Positions 34,047-43,803 are shown, numbered from the stretch's first letter. The stretch is 64,000 bases of DNA from Thermomonas carbonis (GCF_014396975.1 NZ_CP060719.1:1398001-1462000); one strand, 5' to 3'. A program made the numbers and translations. The notes: generated by a model from the letters alone, not told the origin.

Positions 34047-36943
34047 TTCGAATTCCCCTTGCGCGACATGCGCTCGCGAAGCTGCGCGCCGTAGCGCAGC
34101 GGCGCTTCGTTCGCTTCGGTGAACGCGAGCGGCTTGAATTGCGGTTGGCTTTCGTCGACCTGCGCGCTCGCCTTGCGGATCGACACGCGCAGGTCGAACC
34201 ATGCGGCCTGCCCGGTGACCGGATCGGCATTGGCGTAGTCGCCCTTCGGGGTGACGTCGGAGATCAGGTGATTGAGCAGGAAACCCTTGGTGCTTTCCGG
34301 CGCGTTCTTCGCCAGTTTCCACGCGCCCTTGCGCTTGCCGATCGCGTTCCAGCTCCACACCGTGTCCGGCTGCACGTTGGCGGCGAACTTCGCCTGCACG
34401 GTGATCGTGCCGTTGTGCGAGGTCACCTCGATCCAGTCTTCGTCGGCGATGCCGTACTGCGCGCCAGTGTCCGGATGCAGATACAGGTAGTTGCGCGTGG
34501 CGATCTGCCGCAGCCACGCATTCTGCGAACCCCAGGCGTGATACATGAACATCGGGCGCTGGGTGATTGCGGAAAGCGGGAAACGCGATTCCGTTCGCAC
34601 CTGCCGATCGGGAACGGCTGCATTGACTTGTTCGTGCTCGAACGGCTCGTACCAGATCGGCAGCGGATCGAAATACGTGGCCACGCGCTGGCGATGTTCC
34701 GGCGGCGGTTGGTGCGGGCCGTGGCCCTGTGCGGCGAGCCGGAACTTCTGCAGGGTCTCCGAATACAACTGCAGCACGATCGGCTCGGCGGTGGGCACGA
34801 AGCCGAAGCGCTGCGCCCACTGCAGGTAATCGCGGTTGGCCATCTTGAAGTAGCGCGCCGACGCCGGCACCGGCGAATGCCAGAAGCCGCCGTGCTCGAT
34901 GTAGCGCTGCAACTGATCGGGGTTAGGCGCGCCCTTGCCTTCGCTCTTCCCGTCTTCGCCGCGCCAGCCGGCCAGCAATCCCACTCCGGGCGCGCGTTCG
35001 TGGCGGACGATGTAGTCGGCATAGTCGCGATATTTCGGCGAGCCGTCTTCGTCGAGCAAACCGGGCAGGCCGATGCGCGCGCCGAGTTCGATCAGCACCG
35101 ACTGGAAGCCGCGCACATCGCGCGGCGTGCCGTCTTGGCCGAGTTGCGTTGCCGGATCGAACACCGGGTGACGGATCGCATCGCTGGCGGCGTCGGCATC
35201 GCTGATCGGACGATCGAGCAGGCTGATCGCGTCGAAGCGTTCCAGGTAGGTCGTGTCCGGCAGCACCAGGTCGGCATACGCGACCATCTCCGACGCATAC
35301 GCATCGGAGTAGATGATCCGCGGAATGCGGTACTCGCCAGCCTCGTCCTTGTCGGTGAGCCAGTGCATGGTCTCGCCGGTGTTCATCGCCGAGTTCCAGC
35401 TCATGTTGGCCATGAACATCAGCAGCGTGTCGATCCGGTACGGATCGCCGGCCCAGGCGTTGCGGATCACCGTGTGCATCATCCCGTGCGCGGCGAGCGG
35501 ATACGCCCACGAATACGCATGGTCGATGCGCCGTGGCTGGCCGTGATGGTCGACGACCAGGTCCTCGGGCCCGTGCACGAAGCCGAGCGGCGCGGCATCC
35601 AGCAGGCCATCGGGCTTGCGAAGCTTGCCGGGACGGTTGGCCGGCGGGATCGGTTTCGGGAACGGCGGCTGGTAGCGGAACGAACCGGGCGCATCGATGG
35701 CGCCGAGCAGCAACTGCAGCAGGTGCAACGCGCGGCAGGTGTGGAAGCCGTTGCTGTGCGCGCTGATCCCGCGCATCGCATGCATCGACACTGGCCGTCC
35801 CACCATCTCCGCATGCTCGCGGCCCCAGCTGTCGGTCCAGGCGATCGGCAATGTGAGGTTGGAATCGAACGCGGCCTCGGCGAGTTCGCGCGCGATTCGG
35901 CGAATGGTCGATGCGGGGATGCCGCAGCGTTCGCTGACCGCCTCCGGCGCGTACTGCGGGTCGAGGTAGCGATCGACGATCAGCTGGAACACCGGGCGCG
36001 CGCTACGACCATCGGCAAGTGTGTAGTTGCCGACGACGGCGGGGGAGATGTCGATGCGGCCGGCATCGACAGCGACATTTTTCTCTGCATCCCAGCACAA
36101 CGAACCGCCGTCCGCGTCGCGCGCGAACATGCCATCGTCCGCGCCGCCGGGATTGCCGATCACCAGCCAGTGCGCATTCGCATAGCGCACCAGGTAGTCC
36201 AGGTCGATGCGGTCCATCCGCAGCAATTCGTGGATCAGCGCAAAGGCGAACAGGCCATCGGTGCCGGGACGGATGCCGATCCATTCGTCGGCGATCGCGC
36301 CATAGCCGCTGCGCACCGGGTTGACCGCGATGACCTTGGCGCCACGTTCCTTCAGCTTGCCCAGGCCGAGCTTGAGCGGGTTGCTGTCGTGGTCCTCGGC
36401 CACGCCCCAGAGCATCAACAACTGCGTGTGCTCCCAGTCGGGCTCGCCGAACTCCCAGAAGCTGCCACCGACCGAGTACAACCCGCCAGCGGCCATGTTC
36501 ACCGAGCAGAACCCGCCATGCGCGGCGTAATTGACCGTGCCGAACTGCTGCGCCCACCAACCGGTCAATGCCTGCGACTGGTCGCGGCCGGTGAAGAACG
36601 CGAGTTCATCGGGATTGCGTTCGCGGATCGGCTTGAGCCATGACGTGGCGATGTCGAGCGCCTCGTCCCATTCGATCTCGCGGAACTCGCCCGCACCGCG
36701 TTCGCCCACGCGCAACAGCGGCTTGCGCAGCCGCGCCGGCGAGTAGTGCTGCATGATCCCGGCCGCGCCCTTGGCGCAGAGCACACCCTGGTTGACCGGA
36801 TGGTCGCGGTTGCCCTGGATGTAGCGAATCTTCCCGTCGGCCAGCCAAACCTTGATGCCGCAGCGGCAGGCACACATGTAGCAGGTCGTCGATTTGACCT
36901 CGTCGCCTGGCGAGGGCGAGAGGTTGAGGGCGGGATCGGCCAT
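34043..36943 (-). CDS. Molybdopterin oxidoreductase large subunit, SoeA-like (candidate sulfite dehydrogenase)
   Basis: 966-aa DMSO-reductase-family enzyme. The N-terminal 4Fe-4S site is CYMCACRCGIKVW, with GVLCAKGAAG and a bis-MGD region through AAHGGFCSVNMAAGG, where Cys is a possible Mo ligand. The C-terminal molydop-binding domain includes MYHAWGSQNAWLRQIATRNY. No twin-arginine signal is present, so it faces the cytoplasm like SoeABC sulfite:quinone oxidoreductase. The substrate is inferred; DMSO, thiosulfate or polysulfide relatives cannot be excluded. Start ATG 36943 is preferred over 37009, which would overlap the divergent regulator. Confidence 0.87.
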   Translation of the reverse strand: MADPALNLSPSPGDEVKSTTCYMCACRCGIKVWLADGKIRYIQGNRDHPVNQGVLCAKGAAGIMQHYSPARLRKPLLRVGERGAGEFREIEWDEALDIATSWLKPIRERNPDELAFFTGRDQSQALTGWWAQQFGTVNYAAHGGFCSVNMAAGGLYSVGGSFWEFGEPDWEHTQLLMLWGVAEDHDSNPLKLGLGKLKERGAKVIAVNPVRSGYGAIADEWIGIRPGTDGLFAFALIHELLRMDRIDLDYLVRYANAHWLVIGNPGGADDGMFARDADGGSLCWDAEKNVAVDAGRIDISPAVVGNYTLADGRSARPVFQLIVDRYLDPQYAPEAVSERCGIPASTIRRIARELAEAAFDSNLTLPIAWTDSWGREHAEMVGRPVSMHAMRGISAHSNGFHTCRALHLLQLLLGAIDAPGSFRYQPPFPKPIPPANRPGKLRKPDGLLDAAPLGFVHGPEDLVVDHHGQPRRIDHAYSWAYPLAAHGMMHTVIRNAWAGDPYRIDTLLMFMANMSWNSAMNTGETMHWLTDKDEAGEYRIPRIIYSDAYASEMVAYADLVLPDTTYLERFDAISLLDRPISDADAASDAIRHPVFDPATQLGQDGTPRDVRGFQSVLIELGARIGLPGLLDEDGSPKYRDYADYIVRHERAPGVGLLAGWRGEDGKSEGKGAPNPDQLQRYIEHGGFWHSPVPASARYFKMANRDYLQWAQRFGFVPTAEPIVLQLYSETLQKFRLAAQGHGPHQPPPEHRQRVATYFDPLPIWYEPFEHEQVNAAVPDRQVRTESRFPLSAITQRPMFMYHAWGSQNAWLRQIATRNYLYLHPDTGAQYGIADEDWIEVTSHNGTITVQAKFAANVQPDTVWSWNAIGKRKGAWKLAKNAPESTKGFLLNHLISDVTPKGDYANADPVTGQAAWFDLRVSIRKASAQVDESQPQFKPLAFTEANEAPLRYGAQLRERMSRKGNSK

Positions 36944-36995
36944 CCGCGCATTGTGCCCGCGTGCGCCGGGCACGGCCACGTCGCGCGGCACACGG

Positions 36996-37001
36996 CATAA
37001 T
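36996..37001 (+). promoter_or_regulatory. -10 box predicting leaderless WYL regulator
   Basis: CATAAT ends 6 nt before the ATG at 37008. The 64-bp intergenic region must also carry the divergent promoter of the molybdoenzyme operon. Confidence 0.45.
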
Positions 37002-37007
37002 CGTCGC

Positions 37008-37979
37008 ATGGACCGCTACGAACGCATCATCGGCCTGCATCGCGTGTTGCAGGCTTCCCGCCGCCCGGTGACGGTGGCCCGGTTGCAGGACGAACTCGGC
37101 TGCTCGCGCGCCACTGTCTATCGCGACCTCGCCTTCCTGCGCGACGGCCTGATGGCGCCGCTCATCGGCGATGGCGAGGCCGGCTTCAGCTACGACAAGA
37201 CCGAGTCCGATCGCTTCGAGTTGCCCGGCCTGTGGCTGAACTCCGAGGAGTTGCACGCGCTGCTGGCCGCGCAGCAACTGCTGTCGCGCAGCACCGGCGG
37301 CATGTTGTCGGCGGCGATGGCACCGCTGCAGCAGCGTGTCGAGAAATTGCTGGACGCGCATTCCGGCGGCAAGACCTGGCCGGTCGAGCGCGTGCGGGTG
37401 ATTCCGCATCGCATCCGCCGGATGGACGAGCCTGCGTTCCGCATCGTCGCGTCGAGCGTGCTGGAGCGTCGCAAGCTGGCGTTCGATTACCGCGCCCGGT
37501 CGACCGACGAGAAAACCCGCCGCACCGTCAGCCCGCAACGGCTCACCCACTACCGCGACAACTGGTACCTCGATGCGTGGGACGAAACCAAGCAGGAGTT
37601 GCGCAGTTTCTCCATCGACCGCATCACCGGCGCGCGCTTCGCCGATGGCGTGGCCCGCGACGTCGCCGACGACGAACTCAACGCACACCTGGCCGGTAGT
37701 TACGGGATTTTCTCCGGCGCGCCGAAGGGCTGGGCGACGATCCTGTTCAGCGCCAAGGCCGCGCGCTGGGTCGCCGATGAACACTGGCATTCGCAGCAGC
37801 AGGGCCGTTTCCTGCCCGACGGTCGCTACGAACTGAAGGTGCCGTATTCGGTGCCGCGCGAACTGCTGATGGACGTGCTGCACTACGGCGCGGATGCCGA
37901 GATCGTGGAGCCCAAGGTCTTGCGCGAACAGGCGCGCGCGCACCTGCAGCTCGCCCTCGGCAACTACCAGCAATCGTGA
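37008..37979 (+). CDS. WYL-domain transcriptional regulator (YafY/PafC-like)
   Basis: 323-aa regulator. An N-terminal HTH_11-type DNA-binding domain (RLQDELGCSRATVYRDLAFL) is followed by a WYL domain (VLERRKLAFDYRA, THYRDNWYLDAWD, FSIDRITGARF) and a C-terminal WCX extension. WYL domains bind ligands, often nucleotides or ssDNA. It is divergent from the molybdoenzyme operon, making it a candidate regulator of it, and its stop overlaps the patatin-like gene (TGATG). Confidence 0.9.
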   Translation: MDRYERIIGLHRVLQASRRPVTVARLQDELGCSRATVYRDLAFLRDGLMAPLIGDGEAGFSYDKTESDRFELPGLWLNSEELHALLAAQQLLSRSTGGMLSAAMAPLQQRVEKLLDAHSGGKTWPVERVRVIPHRIRRMDEPAFRIVASSVLERRKLAFDYRARSTDEKTRRTVSPQRLTHYRDNWYLDAWDETKQELRSFSIDRITGARFADGVARDVADDELNAHLAGSYGIFSGAPKGWATILFSAKAARWVADEHWHSQQQGRFLPDGRYELKVPYSVPRELLMDVLHYGADAEIVEPKVLREQARAHLQLALGNYQQS

Positions 37980-38893
37980 TGGGCGGCGTACCGGTCAGCG
38001 CGGCCTCGCGCGACGAACCGATCGCCTTGGCGCTCGGTGCGGGTGGCGCGCGCGGGCTGGCGCAGATCGGCGTGATCGAGGCGCTGCAGGCGCGCGGGCT
38101 GCGCATCGTCGCGATCGCCGGTGCGTCGAGTGGCGCGTTGGTCGGCGGTGCCTGCGCGGCGGGCAAGCTGGATGCGTTGCGCGACTGGCTGCTGGGCACC
38201 AGCCGCGGCTCGATGCTGCGCCTGCTCGATCCCGGCTTCGGCCGGCCCGCGTTGTTCACCGGCGACCGCCTGCTGGAGAAGCTGCGCGAGGTCGTGGGCA
38301 CGCCCCGCATCGAGGACCTGCCGATCGATTTCACCGCGGTCGCGGTCGACCTGATGCGCCAGCGCGAAGTCTGGCTGCGCCGTGGCGACCTGTGGGATGC
38401 GCTGCGCGCGTCGTTCGCGATTCCCGGCATCTTCACCCCGTTCACCCTGGGCGGGCGCGAACTGGTCGATGGCGGCCTGCTCGCGCCGTTGCCGATCACC
38501 GCGACGCGCCTCTCGGGCGCGCATCGCCTGGTCGCGGTCGACATGCACGGCTGGCCGCAATCGCCGCCCGAGGAACTCCCGCAGGAATACGACGACGCGG
38601 AAGGCAAGAGCGCGCCCGGCGTCATCGGCCGCTGGATCGGCAAGCATTTCGGCGGCGATGCCGATGGCGACGGCAAGCCCGACCACCACATCGGCCTGAC
38701 CGAAACCATGTCGCGCTCGCTGGACACCATGCAGGCGCAGATCGCCCGCGTGCAGCTGGCGCTGGATCCGCCGGAACTGCTGATCCGCATCCCGCGCGAC
38801 GCCTGCCAGTTCTACGAATTCTGGCGCGGCGAGGAACTGATCGAGATCGGCCGCACGCAGGCCGACAAGGCGCTGGACGCGGCGGGGTATTGA
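37979..38893 (+). CDS. Patatin-like phospholipase (RssA-like)
   Basis: 304-aa lipid acyl hydrolase. The oxyanion hole GAGGARG (residues 20-26), nucleophile Ser in GASSGA and the catalytic-dyad Asp in LVDGGLL are all present and correctly ordered. No signal peptide. The ATG at 37979 shares a base with the preceding stop (TGATG), so translation is probably coupled with the WYL regulator. GTG 37976 is an alternative start. Substrate unknown. Confidence 0.9.
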   Translation: MGGVPVSAASRDEPIALALGAGGARGLAQIGVIEALQARGLRIVAIAGASSGALVGGACAAGKLDALRDWLLGTSRGSMLRLLDPGFGRPALFTGDRLLEKLREVVGTPRIEDLPIDFTAVAVDLMRQREVWLRRGDLWDALRASFAIPGIFTPFTLGGRELVDGGLLAPLPITATRLSGAHRLVAVDMHGWPQSPPEELPQEYDDAEGKSAPGVIGRWIGKHFGGDADGDGKPDHHIGLTETMSRSLDTMQAQIARVQLALDPPELLIRIPRDACQFYEFWRGEELIEIGRTQADKALDAAGY

Positions 38894-38955
38894 GCGTCGC
38901 AGCCCGTGAGAAGCACGCCTTGCAACCTGTCCTCCACACGACAGGAAGCGCCGCC

Positions 38956-39228
38956 ATGACCCGCGAAGACCTCGATTCCGCCCTCCGTCACGCCGTCATC
39001 CTCGGCACCTTGGCCGTGCTGCTTATTCCCGCTGCGCGCGGCAGTAGCGAGTGGCTGGGCTGGCTGCCATTGTGGCTGGTCGGCATGCCGTTGGCGGCGT
39101 GGTGGAGCCTGCGCGGGTTCCCGCTGCCGGAGATCGCCGTTCGCATGCCGCGGCGGCGGCGCGTGCAGGCAACCCGGCGCTCGCTGCGCCGGCTGCCGCA
39201 GCAGGCGTCGCTGGCACGCCGGGCCTGA
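38956..39228 (+). CDS. Small membrane protein, unknown
   Basis: 90 aa. A hydrophobic hairpin (residues about 10-28 and 34-52; AVILGTLAVLLIPAARG and WLPLWLVGMPLAAWW) is followed by a strongly Arg-rich tail (RMPRRRRVQATRRSLRRL), which should be cytosolic by the positive-inside rule. AGGAAG precedes the ATG. No family recognised. Confidence 0.6.
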   Translation: MTREDLDSALRHAVILGTLAVLLIPAARGSSEWLGWLPLWLVGMPLAAWWSLRGFPLPEIAVRMPRRRRVQATRRSLRRLPQQASLARRA

Positions 39229-39301
39229 GCTTCCGGCACATCGGCTGGGCGTGGGCCCTGTGCTAGCGTTCCGGGTTTCCCGTGACGCCCCGGAGCCGCC
39301 C

Positions 39302-41491
39302 ATGTCCCAGCTGTCCAATGCCTGCCACATCATGAGTGTGGCTGCCGGCCTTGCCCTTGCCGGCGGTGCCGCCGCGCAGAACTCGCCAGCCGGCGATGAT
39401 CCGTACGCTTGGCTGGAAGACGTGCAGGGCGCGAAGCAACTTGACTGGGTGAAGGCACGCAACGCCAAGGCCGAAGCCGAGATCGCCACCACCGCCGAGT
39501 TCAAGTCGTTGGAGGCGGAAATCCTCGCCATCCTCGATTCCGACGCCAAGATCCCCGGCGTGCAGAAGATCGGCGATTACTACTACAACTTCTGGAAGGA
39601 CAAGCAGCACGAGCGCGGCTTGTGGCGCCGCACCACGCTGGCCGAATATCGCAAGGCCAATCCCGCGTGGGAGACCGTGCTCGACCTCGACGCCTTGAAC
39701 AAGGCCGAGGGCACCAAGTGGGTCTGGCACGGCGCCGACTGCCTGCGCCCCGCCTACGAGCGCTGCCTCGTGGCGCTGTCGCCCGGCGGTTCCGATGCCG
39801 ACGTCACCCGCGAGTTCGACCTCACCACCAAGCAGTTCGTGCAGGACGGTTTCTTCCGCGCGGAGGCCAAGGGCGGCCTGTCGTGGATCGACCGCGATAC
39901 CGTCTACGTCTACACCGATTTCGGCAAGGGCACGCTCACCAGCTCCGGCTATCCGAACATCGTCAAGGAATGGAAGCGCGGCACGCCGCTGGCCAGCGCG
40001 AAGACCGTGTACGAGGGCAAGCCGGGCGACATGTACATCGCCGCCGGCCACGACCACACGCCCGGCTACGAACGCGATTTCGTCAACCGCACCCTGGCGT
40101 TCTACAACGACGAGTTGTACCTGCGCGGCGCCGACGGCAGCCTCGCCAAGGTCGACGCGCCGAATTCCGCACAGAAGGGCGTGCACAAGGACTGGCTGGT
40201 GCTGGAACTGCGCGAGCCGTACGAAGCCGGCGGCAAGGCCTACAAGCCCGGCTCGCTGATTGCCACGAATTTCAACGAGTTCATGGCCGGCAAGCGCGAG
40301 TTCACCGCGCTCTTCGAGCCCACCGACAAGTCGTCGCTGGCCGGCTACACGTGGACGAAGGACCACCTGGTCCTGAATGTCATGGAAGACGTGAAAAACA
40401 AGCTCAGCGTGCTGACCCCGGGCAAGGGCGCGTGGGCGAAGCAGGACTTCGTCGGCGCACCGACCATCGGCACCGTTGGCGTCGGTGCGGTGGACGATGA
40501 GGACAGCAATGCGGTGTGGCTGACCGCCACCGATTTCCTGACCCCGACCACGCTGTCGATCGCCGATCTTGGCAAGCAGCCGGAAGTGCTGAAGTCGAAC
40601 CCGGTGTTCTTCGACGGATCGAAGAGCGTCATCGAGCAGCACTTCGCCACATCGAAAGACGGGACGAAGGTGCCGTACTTCCTGGTGCGTCCCAAGGCGC
40701 TGGCGTTCGACGGCAAGGCGCCGGCCCTGCTTTATGGCTACGGCGGTTTTGAAATCTCGATGACCCCCGGCTATTCCGGCGGGATCGGCAAGGGTTGGCT
40801 GGAGAAGGGTGGCGTGTATGCGCTGGCCAACATCCGCGGCGGCGGCGAGTACGGCCCGCGCTGGCACCAGGCAGCACTCAAGGCCAATCGGCACAAGGCC
40901 TACGAGGACTTCGCCGCGATCGCCGACGACCTGGTCGCGCGCAAGATCACCTCGCCGCAGCACCTGGGCACGATGGGCGGCAGCAACGGCGGCCTGCTGA
41001 TGGGCAACATGCTGACCCAGTACCCGGAGAAGTTCGGCGCGATCGTGGTGCAGGTGCCGCTGCTCGACATGAAGCGCTACAGCCACCTGCTGGCCGGTGC
41101 TTCTTGGATGGCGGAGTACGGCGATCCGGACACGTCGGACTGGTCGTTCATCCAGGGCTTCTCGCCGTACCACCTGTTCGATGCGAAGAAGGACTATCCC
41201 GCAACGCTGTTCACCACCTCGACCAAGGACGATCGTGTCCACCCGGCGCATGCGCGCAAGATGATGGCGTTGATGGAAGCGGCCGGTAAGGACGTGCGCT
41301 ATTACGAGAACATCGAGGGCGGCCACGGCGGCGCGGCGAACAACGCGCAGTCCGCGCACATGACCGCGCTGGCGTACACCTTCCTCTGGCAGCAGTTGAG
41401 CCAGCCCGCCAAGACCGCTGCCAGCGGTGATGTCGAGGATGCGAAGCCGCAGCGCCGCCCGCGTGGCGGCATATCGGGATCGCGCCTCTGA
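39302..41491 (+). CDS. Prolyl oligopeptidase family serine peptidase (S9A), exported
   Basis: 729 aa with a signal peptide (to about residue 25, GGAAAQ). The N-terminal beta-propeller starts DDPYAWLEDVQGAKQLDWVK. The C-terminal hydrolase has Ser in GTMGGSNGGLLMG, Asp in TSTKDDRVHP and His in EGGHGGAAN. This is a post-proline-cleaving oligopeptidase, here likely periplasmic. It begins a tandem of two S9A peptidases, 79 bp apart. A TAGCGT extended -10-like box lies near 39264. Confidence 0.92.
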   Translation: MSQLSNACHIMSVAAGLALAGGAAAQNSPAGDDPYAWLEDVQGAKQLDWVKARNAKAEAEIATTAEFKSLEAEILAILDSDAKIPGVQKIGDYYYNFWKDKQHERGLWRRTTLAEYRKANPAWETVLDLDALNKAEGTKWVWHGADCLRPAYERCLVALSPGGSDADVTREFDLTTKQFVQDGFFRAEAKGGLSWIDRDTVYVYTDFGKGTLTSSGYPNIVKEWKRGTPLASAKTVYEGKPGDMYIAAGHDHTPGYERDFVNRTLAFYNDELYLRGADGSLAKVDAPNSAQKGVHKDWLVLELREPYEAGGKAYKPGSLIATNFNEFMAGKREFTALFEPTDKSSLAGYTWTKDHLVLNVMEDVKNKLSVLTPGKGAWAKQDFVGAPTIGTVGVGAVDDEDSNAVWLTATDFLTPTTLSIADLGKQPEVLKSNPVFFDGSKSVIEQHFATSKDGTKVPYFLVRPKALAFDGKAPALLYGYGGFEISMTPGYSGGIGKGWLEKGGVYALANIRGGGEYGPRWHQAALKANRHKAYEDFAAIADDLVARKITSPQHLGTMGGSNGGLLMGNMLTQYPEKFGAIVVQVPLLDMKRYSHLLAGASWMAEYGDPDTSDWSFIQGFSPYHLFDAKKDYPATLFTTSTKDDRVHPAHARKMMALMEAAGKDVRYYENIEGGHGGAANNAQSAHMTALAYTFLWQQLSQPAKTAASGDVEDAKPQRRPRGGISGSRL

Positions 41492-41513
41492 ACCTCGGAG
41501 CACACCTCCCCAA

Positions 41514-41539
41514 CCCTCCCCTGCATTCGCAAGGGAGGG
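41514..41539. repeat. Hairpin between two peptidase genes
   Basis: CCCTCCC / GGGAGGG arms (7 bp) around a 12-nt loop lie 22 nt after the first peptidase stop. Such GC hairpins are often intergenic repeats in this group, and it may tune expression between the two genes. Confidence 0.45.
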
Positions 41540-41570
41540 AGCTTGCACGACGCAACCCAAGGCCCCATCC

Positions 41571-43733
41571 ATGAAGTCCACCACGATCATCGCCGGTCTT
41601 TTCCTCATGAGCAGCATCGCCAGCGCACAAGCCCCGTCCACCCCGCCCGATGCGGCGAAGAAATCGCATGTGGTCAAGGCCCCGCATGGCGCAGAGCGGC
41701 AGGACGAGTACTACTGGCTGCGCGACGACAAGCGCGAGGACAAGGCGATGCTCGGCTACCTCAATGCCGAGAACGCCTACGCCGATGCATTGCTGGCGCC
41801 GCTGAAGCCGGTGCAGGACAAGCTCTACGACGAGATCGTGGCGCGCATCAAGCAGGACGATGCCAGCGTGCCGTTCCGCGAGCGCGGCTGGTTGTACTAC
41901 AGCCGCTTCGAGGCGGGCAAGGATTACCCGATCCATGCGCGCCGCAAGGACGCCGCAGGCATCGATGCGAAGACGATTTTGCAGGCCAACGAATCCGCCG
42001 ACTTTACCGGCGAAGAGGTGTTGCTGGACGTCAACGCGATGGCGACCGGCAAGGACTATTACGCGGTCAGCGGTCGTACGGTGAGCCAGGACAATCGCTG
42101 GCTGGTGTACGGCGACGACACCAATGGCCGCCGCCAGTACACCCTGCGGATCAAGGACCTGCAGACCGGCAAGGTGCTGGACGATGCGATTCCCGGCACC
42201 GCCGGTTACGGCGTGTGGGCCGACGACAACAAGACGTTCTTCTACGTCGAGAACGACCCGGAAACGCTGCTCAGCACCAAGGTGAAGAAGCACGTCGTCG
42301 GCACCGATCCGAAAAGCGACGTGCTGGTCTATGAAGAGAAGGACGATACCTACTACATGGGCATCGGCCGCACCCGCGACGACGAGTACATCGTCATCGT
42401 GCTGGACAGCACCGTGTCCAACGAGACGCGTTACGCATCGGCCGCAACTCCGGCCGAGTTCAAGGTGCTCGCACCGCGCGCGCGCGATGTCGAATACGAC
42501 GCCGACCACCACGGCGGTCGCTGGGTGATCCGCACCAACGATGGTGGCGCGAAGAACTTCAAAGTCGTCACCGCCGCCGACGGCAGCGGCTCGCGCAAGG
42601 ACTGGAAGGACTGGATCGCGCACGACCCGCAGGTCTTCCTCGAAGGCATCGAGTTGTTCGACGGTTTCGCCGCCGTGGCCGAACGCTCCGGTGGCCTGGA
42701 GCGCGTGCGCGTGCTCAAGGACGGCGGTGCCTCCGACTACGTCAAGGCCGACGAGAGCGCCTACTCGATGGGCCTGGACGTCAACGCCGAAACCGACACC
42801 GACTGGCTGCGCTACAGCTACACCTCGCTGGCGATGCCGGCGACCACCTACGAGCTCAACGTGAAGACCGGCGAGCGCCGCGAACTCAAGCGTCAGCCGG
42901 TGCCCGGCTACGACCCCGCCAACTACGCCACCGAACGCCTGTGGGCGACCGCGCGCGATGGCGTCAAGGTGCCGGTCTCGATCGTCTACCGGAAGGGCTT
43001 CGCGAAGGATGGCAAGGGTGCACTGCTGCAGTACGGCTACGGCAGCTACGGCGCGTCGATGGATCCGGGTTTCAGCGTCACCACGGTCAGCCTGCTGGAT
43101 CGCGGCATGGCCTACGCCATCGCCCACATCCGCGGCGGCCAGGAAATGGGCCGCGCCTGGTACGAGGACGGCAAGCTGCTCAACAAGAACAACACGTTCA
43201 CCGACTTCATCGACGTCACCGATTTCCTGGTGAAGGAAGGCTATGCCGCGCCGGACCGCGTGGCCGCGCTGGGCGGCAGCGCCGGCGGCCTGCTGATGGG
43301 CGCGATCGCCAACATGGCACCGGACAAGTACGAGGTCATCCTCTCGCAGGTGCCGTTCGTGGACGTGGTGACGACGATGCTCGATGCCACTATCCCGCTG
43401 ACCACCAACGAATACGACGAATGGGGCAACCCCGAGCAGAAGAAATTCTACGACTACATGCTCAGCTACTCGCCCTACGACAACCTCAAGGCGCAGGCCT
43501 ATCCGGCGACCTTCGTCGGCACCGGCCTGTGGGATTCGCAGGTGCAGTACTGGGAGCCGGCGAAGTACGTGGCGCGGCTGCGCGACCTCAACACCTCCAG
43601 CGAGCCGGTGGTATTCCGCACCAACATGGAGGCCGGCCACGGCGGCAAGTCGGGTCGCTTCCGCCGCTACCGCGAACAGGCGGAGATGTACTCCTTCATG
43701 CTCGACCAGCTGGGTGTCGACGCCGGCAAGTGA
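41571..43733 (+). CDS. Oligopeptidase B-like S9A serine peptidase, exported
   Basis: 720 aa with a signal peptide (MKSTTIIAGLFLMSSIASAQ). The propeller begins HGAERQDEYYWLRDDKREDK, typical of oligopeptidase B, which cleaves after basic residues. The catalytic domain carries GGSAGGLLMG (Ser), an Asp after VGTGLWDSQV, and His in MEAGHGGKSG. PtrB is usually cytosolic, so an exported version is notable but common in xanthomonads. It is followed by a perfect hairpin. Confidence 0.91.
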   Translation: MKSTTIIAGLFLMSSIASAQAPSTPPDAAKKSHVVKAPHGAERQDEYYWLRDDKREDKAMLGYLNAENAYADALLAPLKPVQDKLYDEIVARIKQDDASVPFRERGWLYYSRFEAGKDYPIHARRKDAAGIDAKTILQANESADFTGEEVLLDVNAMATGKDYYAVSGRTVSQDNRWLVYGDDTNGRRQYTLRIKDLQTGKVLDDAIPGTAGYGVWADDNKTFFYVENDPETLLSTKVKKHVVGTDPKSDVLVYEEKDDTYYMGIGRTRDDEYIVIVLDSTVSNETRYASAATPAEFKVLAPRARDVEYDADHHGGRWVIRTNDGGAKNFKVVTAADGSGSRKDWKDWIAHDPQVFLEGIELFDGFAAVAERSGGLERVRVLKDGGASDYVKADESAYSMGLDVNAETDTDWLRYSYTSLAMPATTYELNVKTGERRELKRQPVPGYDPANYATERLWATARDGVKVPVSIVYRKGFAKDGKGALLQYGYGSYGASMDPGFSVTTVSLLDRGMAYAIAHIRGGQEMGRAWYEDGKLLNKNNTFTDFIDVTDFLVKEGYAAPDRVAALGGSAGGLLMGAIANMAPDKYEVILSQVPFVDVVTTMLDATIPLTTNEYDEWGNPEQKKFYDYMLSYSPYDNLKAQAYPATFVGTGLWDSQVQYWEPAKYVARLRDLNTSSEPVVFRTNMEAGHGGKSGRFRRYREQAEMYSFMLDQLGVDAGK

Positions 43734-43743
43734 CGCGTGTCCC

Positions 43744-43767
43744 GCCCCCTGCCTTGCGGCAGGGGGC
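43744..43767 (+). terminator. Stem-loop after the oligopeptidase B gene
   Basis: A perfect 10-bp stem (GCCCCCTGCC / GGCAGGGGGC) with a TTGC loop starts 11 nt after the stop. There is no T tract, so it is a likely 3'-end structure rather than a canonical terminator. Confidence 0.6.
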
Positions 43768-43791
43768 TAGGGGAGAGCCGCTGCGGTTGGC

Positions 43792-43797
43792 GATACT
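43792..43797 (+). promoter_or_regulatory. -10 box predicting leaderless DUF454 gene
   Basis: GATACT ends 6 nt before the ATG at 43804, with no Shine-Dalgarno. Confidence 0.4.
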
Positions 43798-43803
43798 CCC
43801 CGC

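Noticed and set aside
34139..36643. 834-codon open frame on the plus strand opposite the molybdoenzyme gene
   Set aside because: Antisense to an unmistakable DMSO-reductase-family gene. The product has no motifs and shows the Ala/Arg/His-rich bias of shadow frames.
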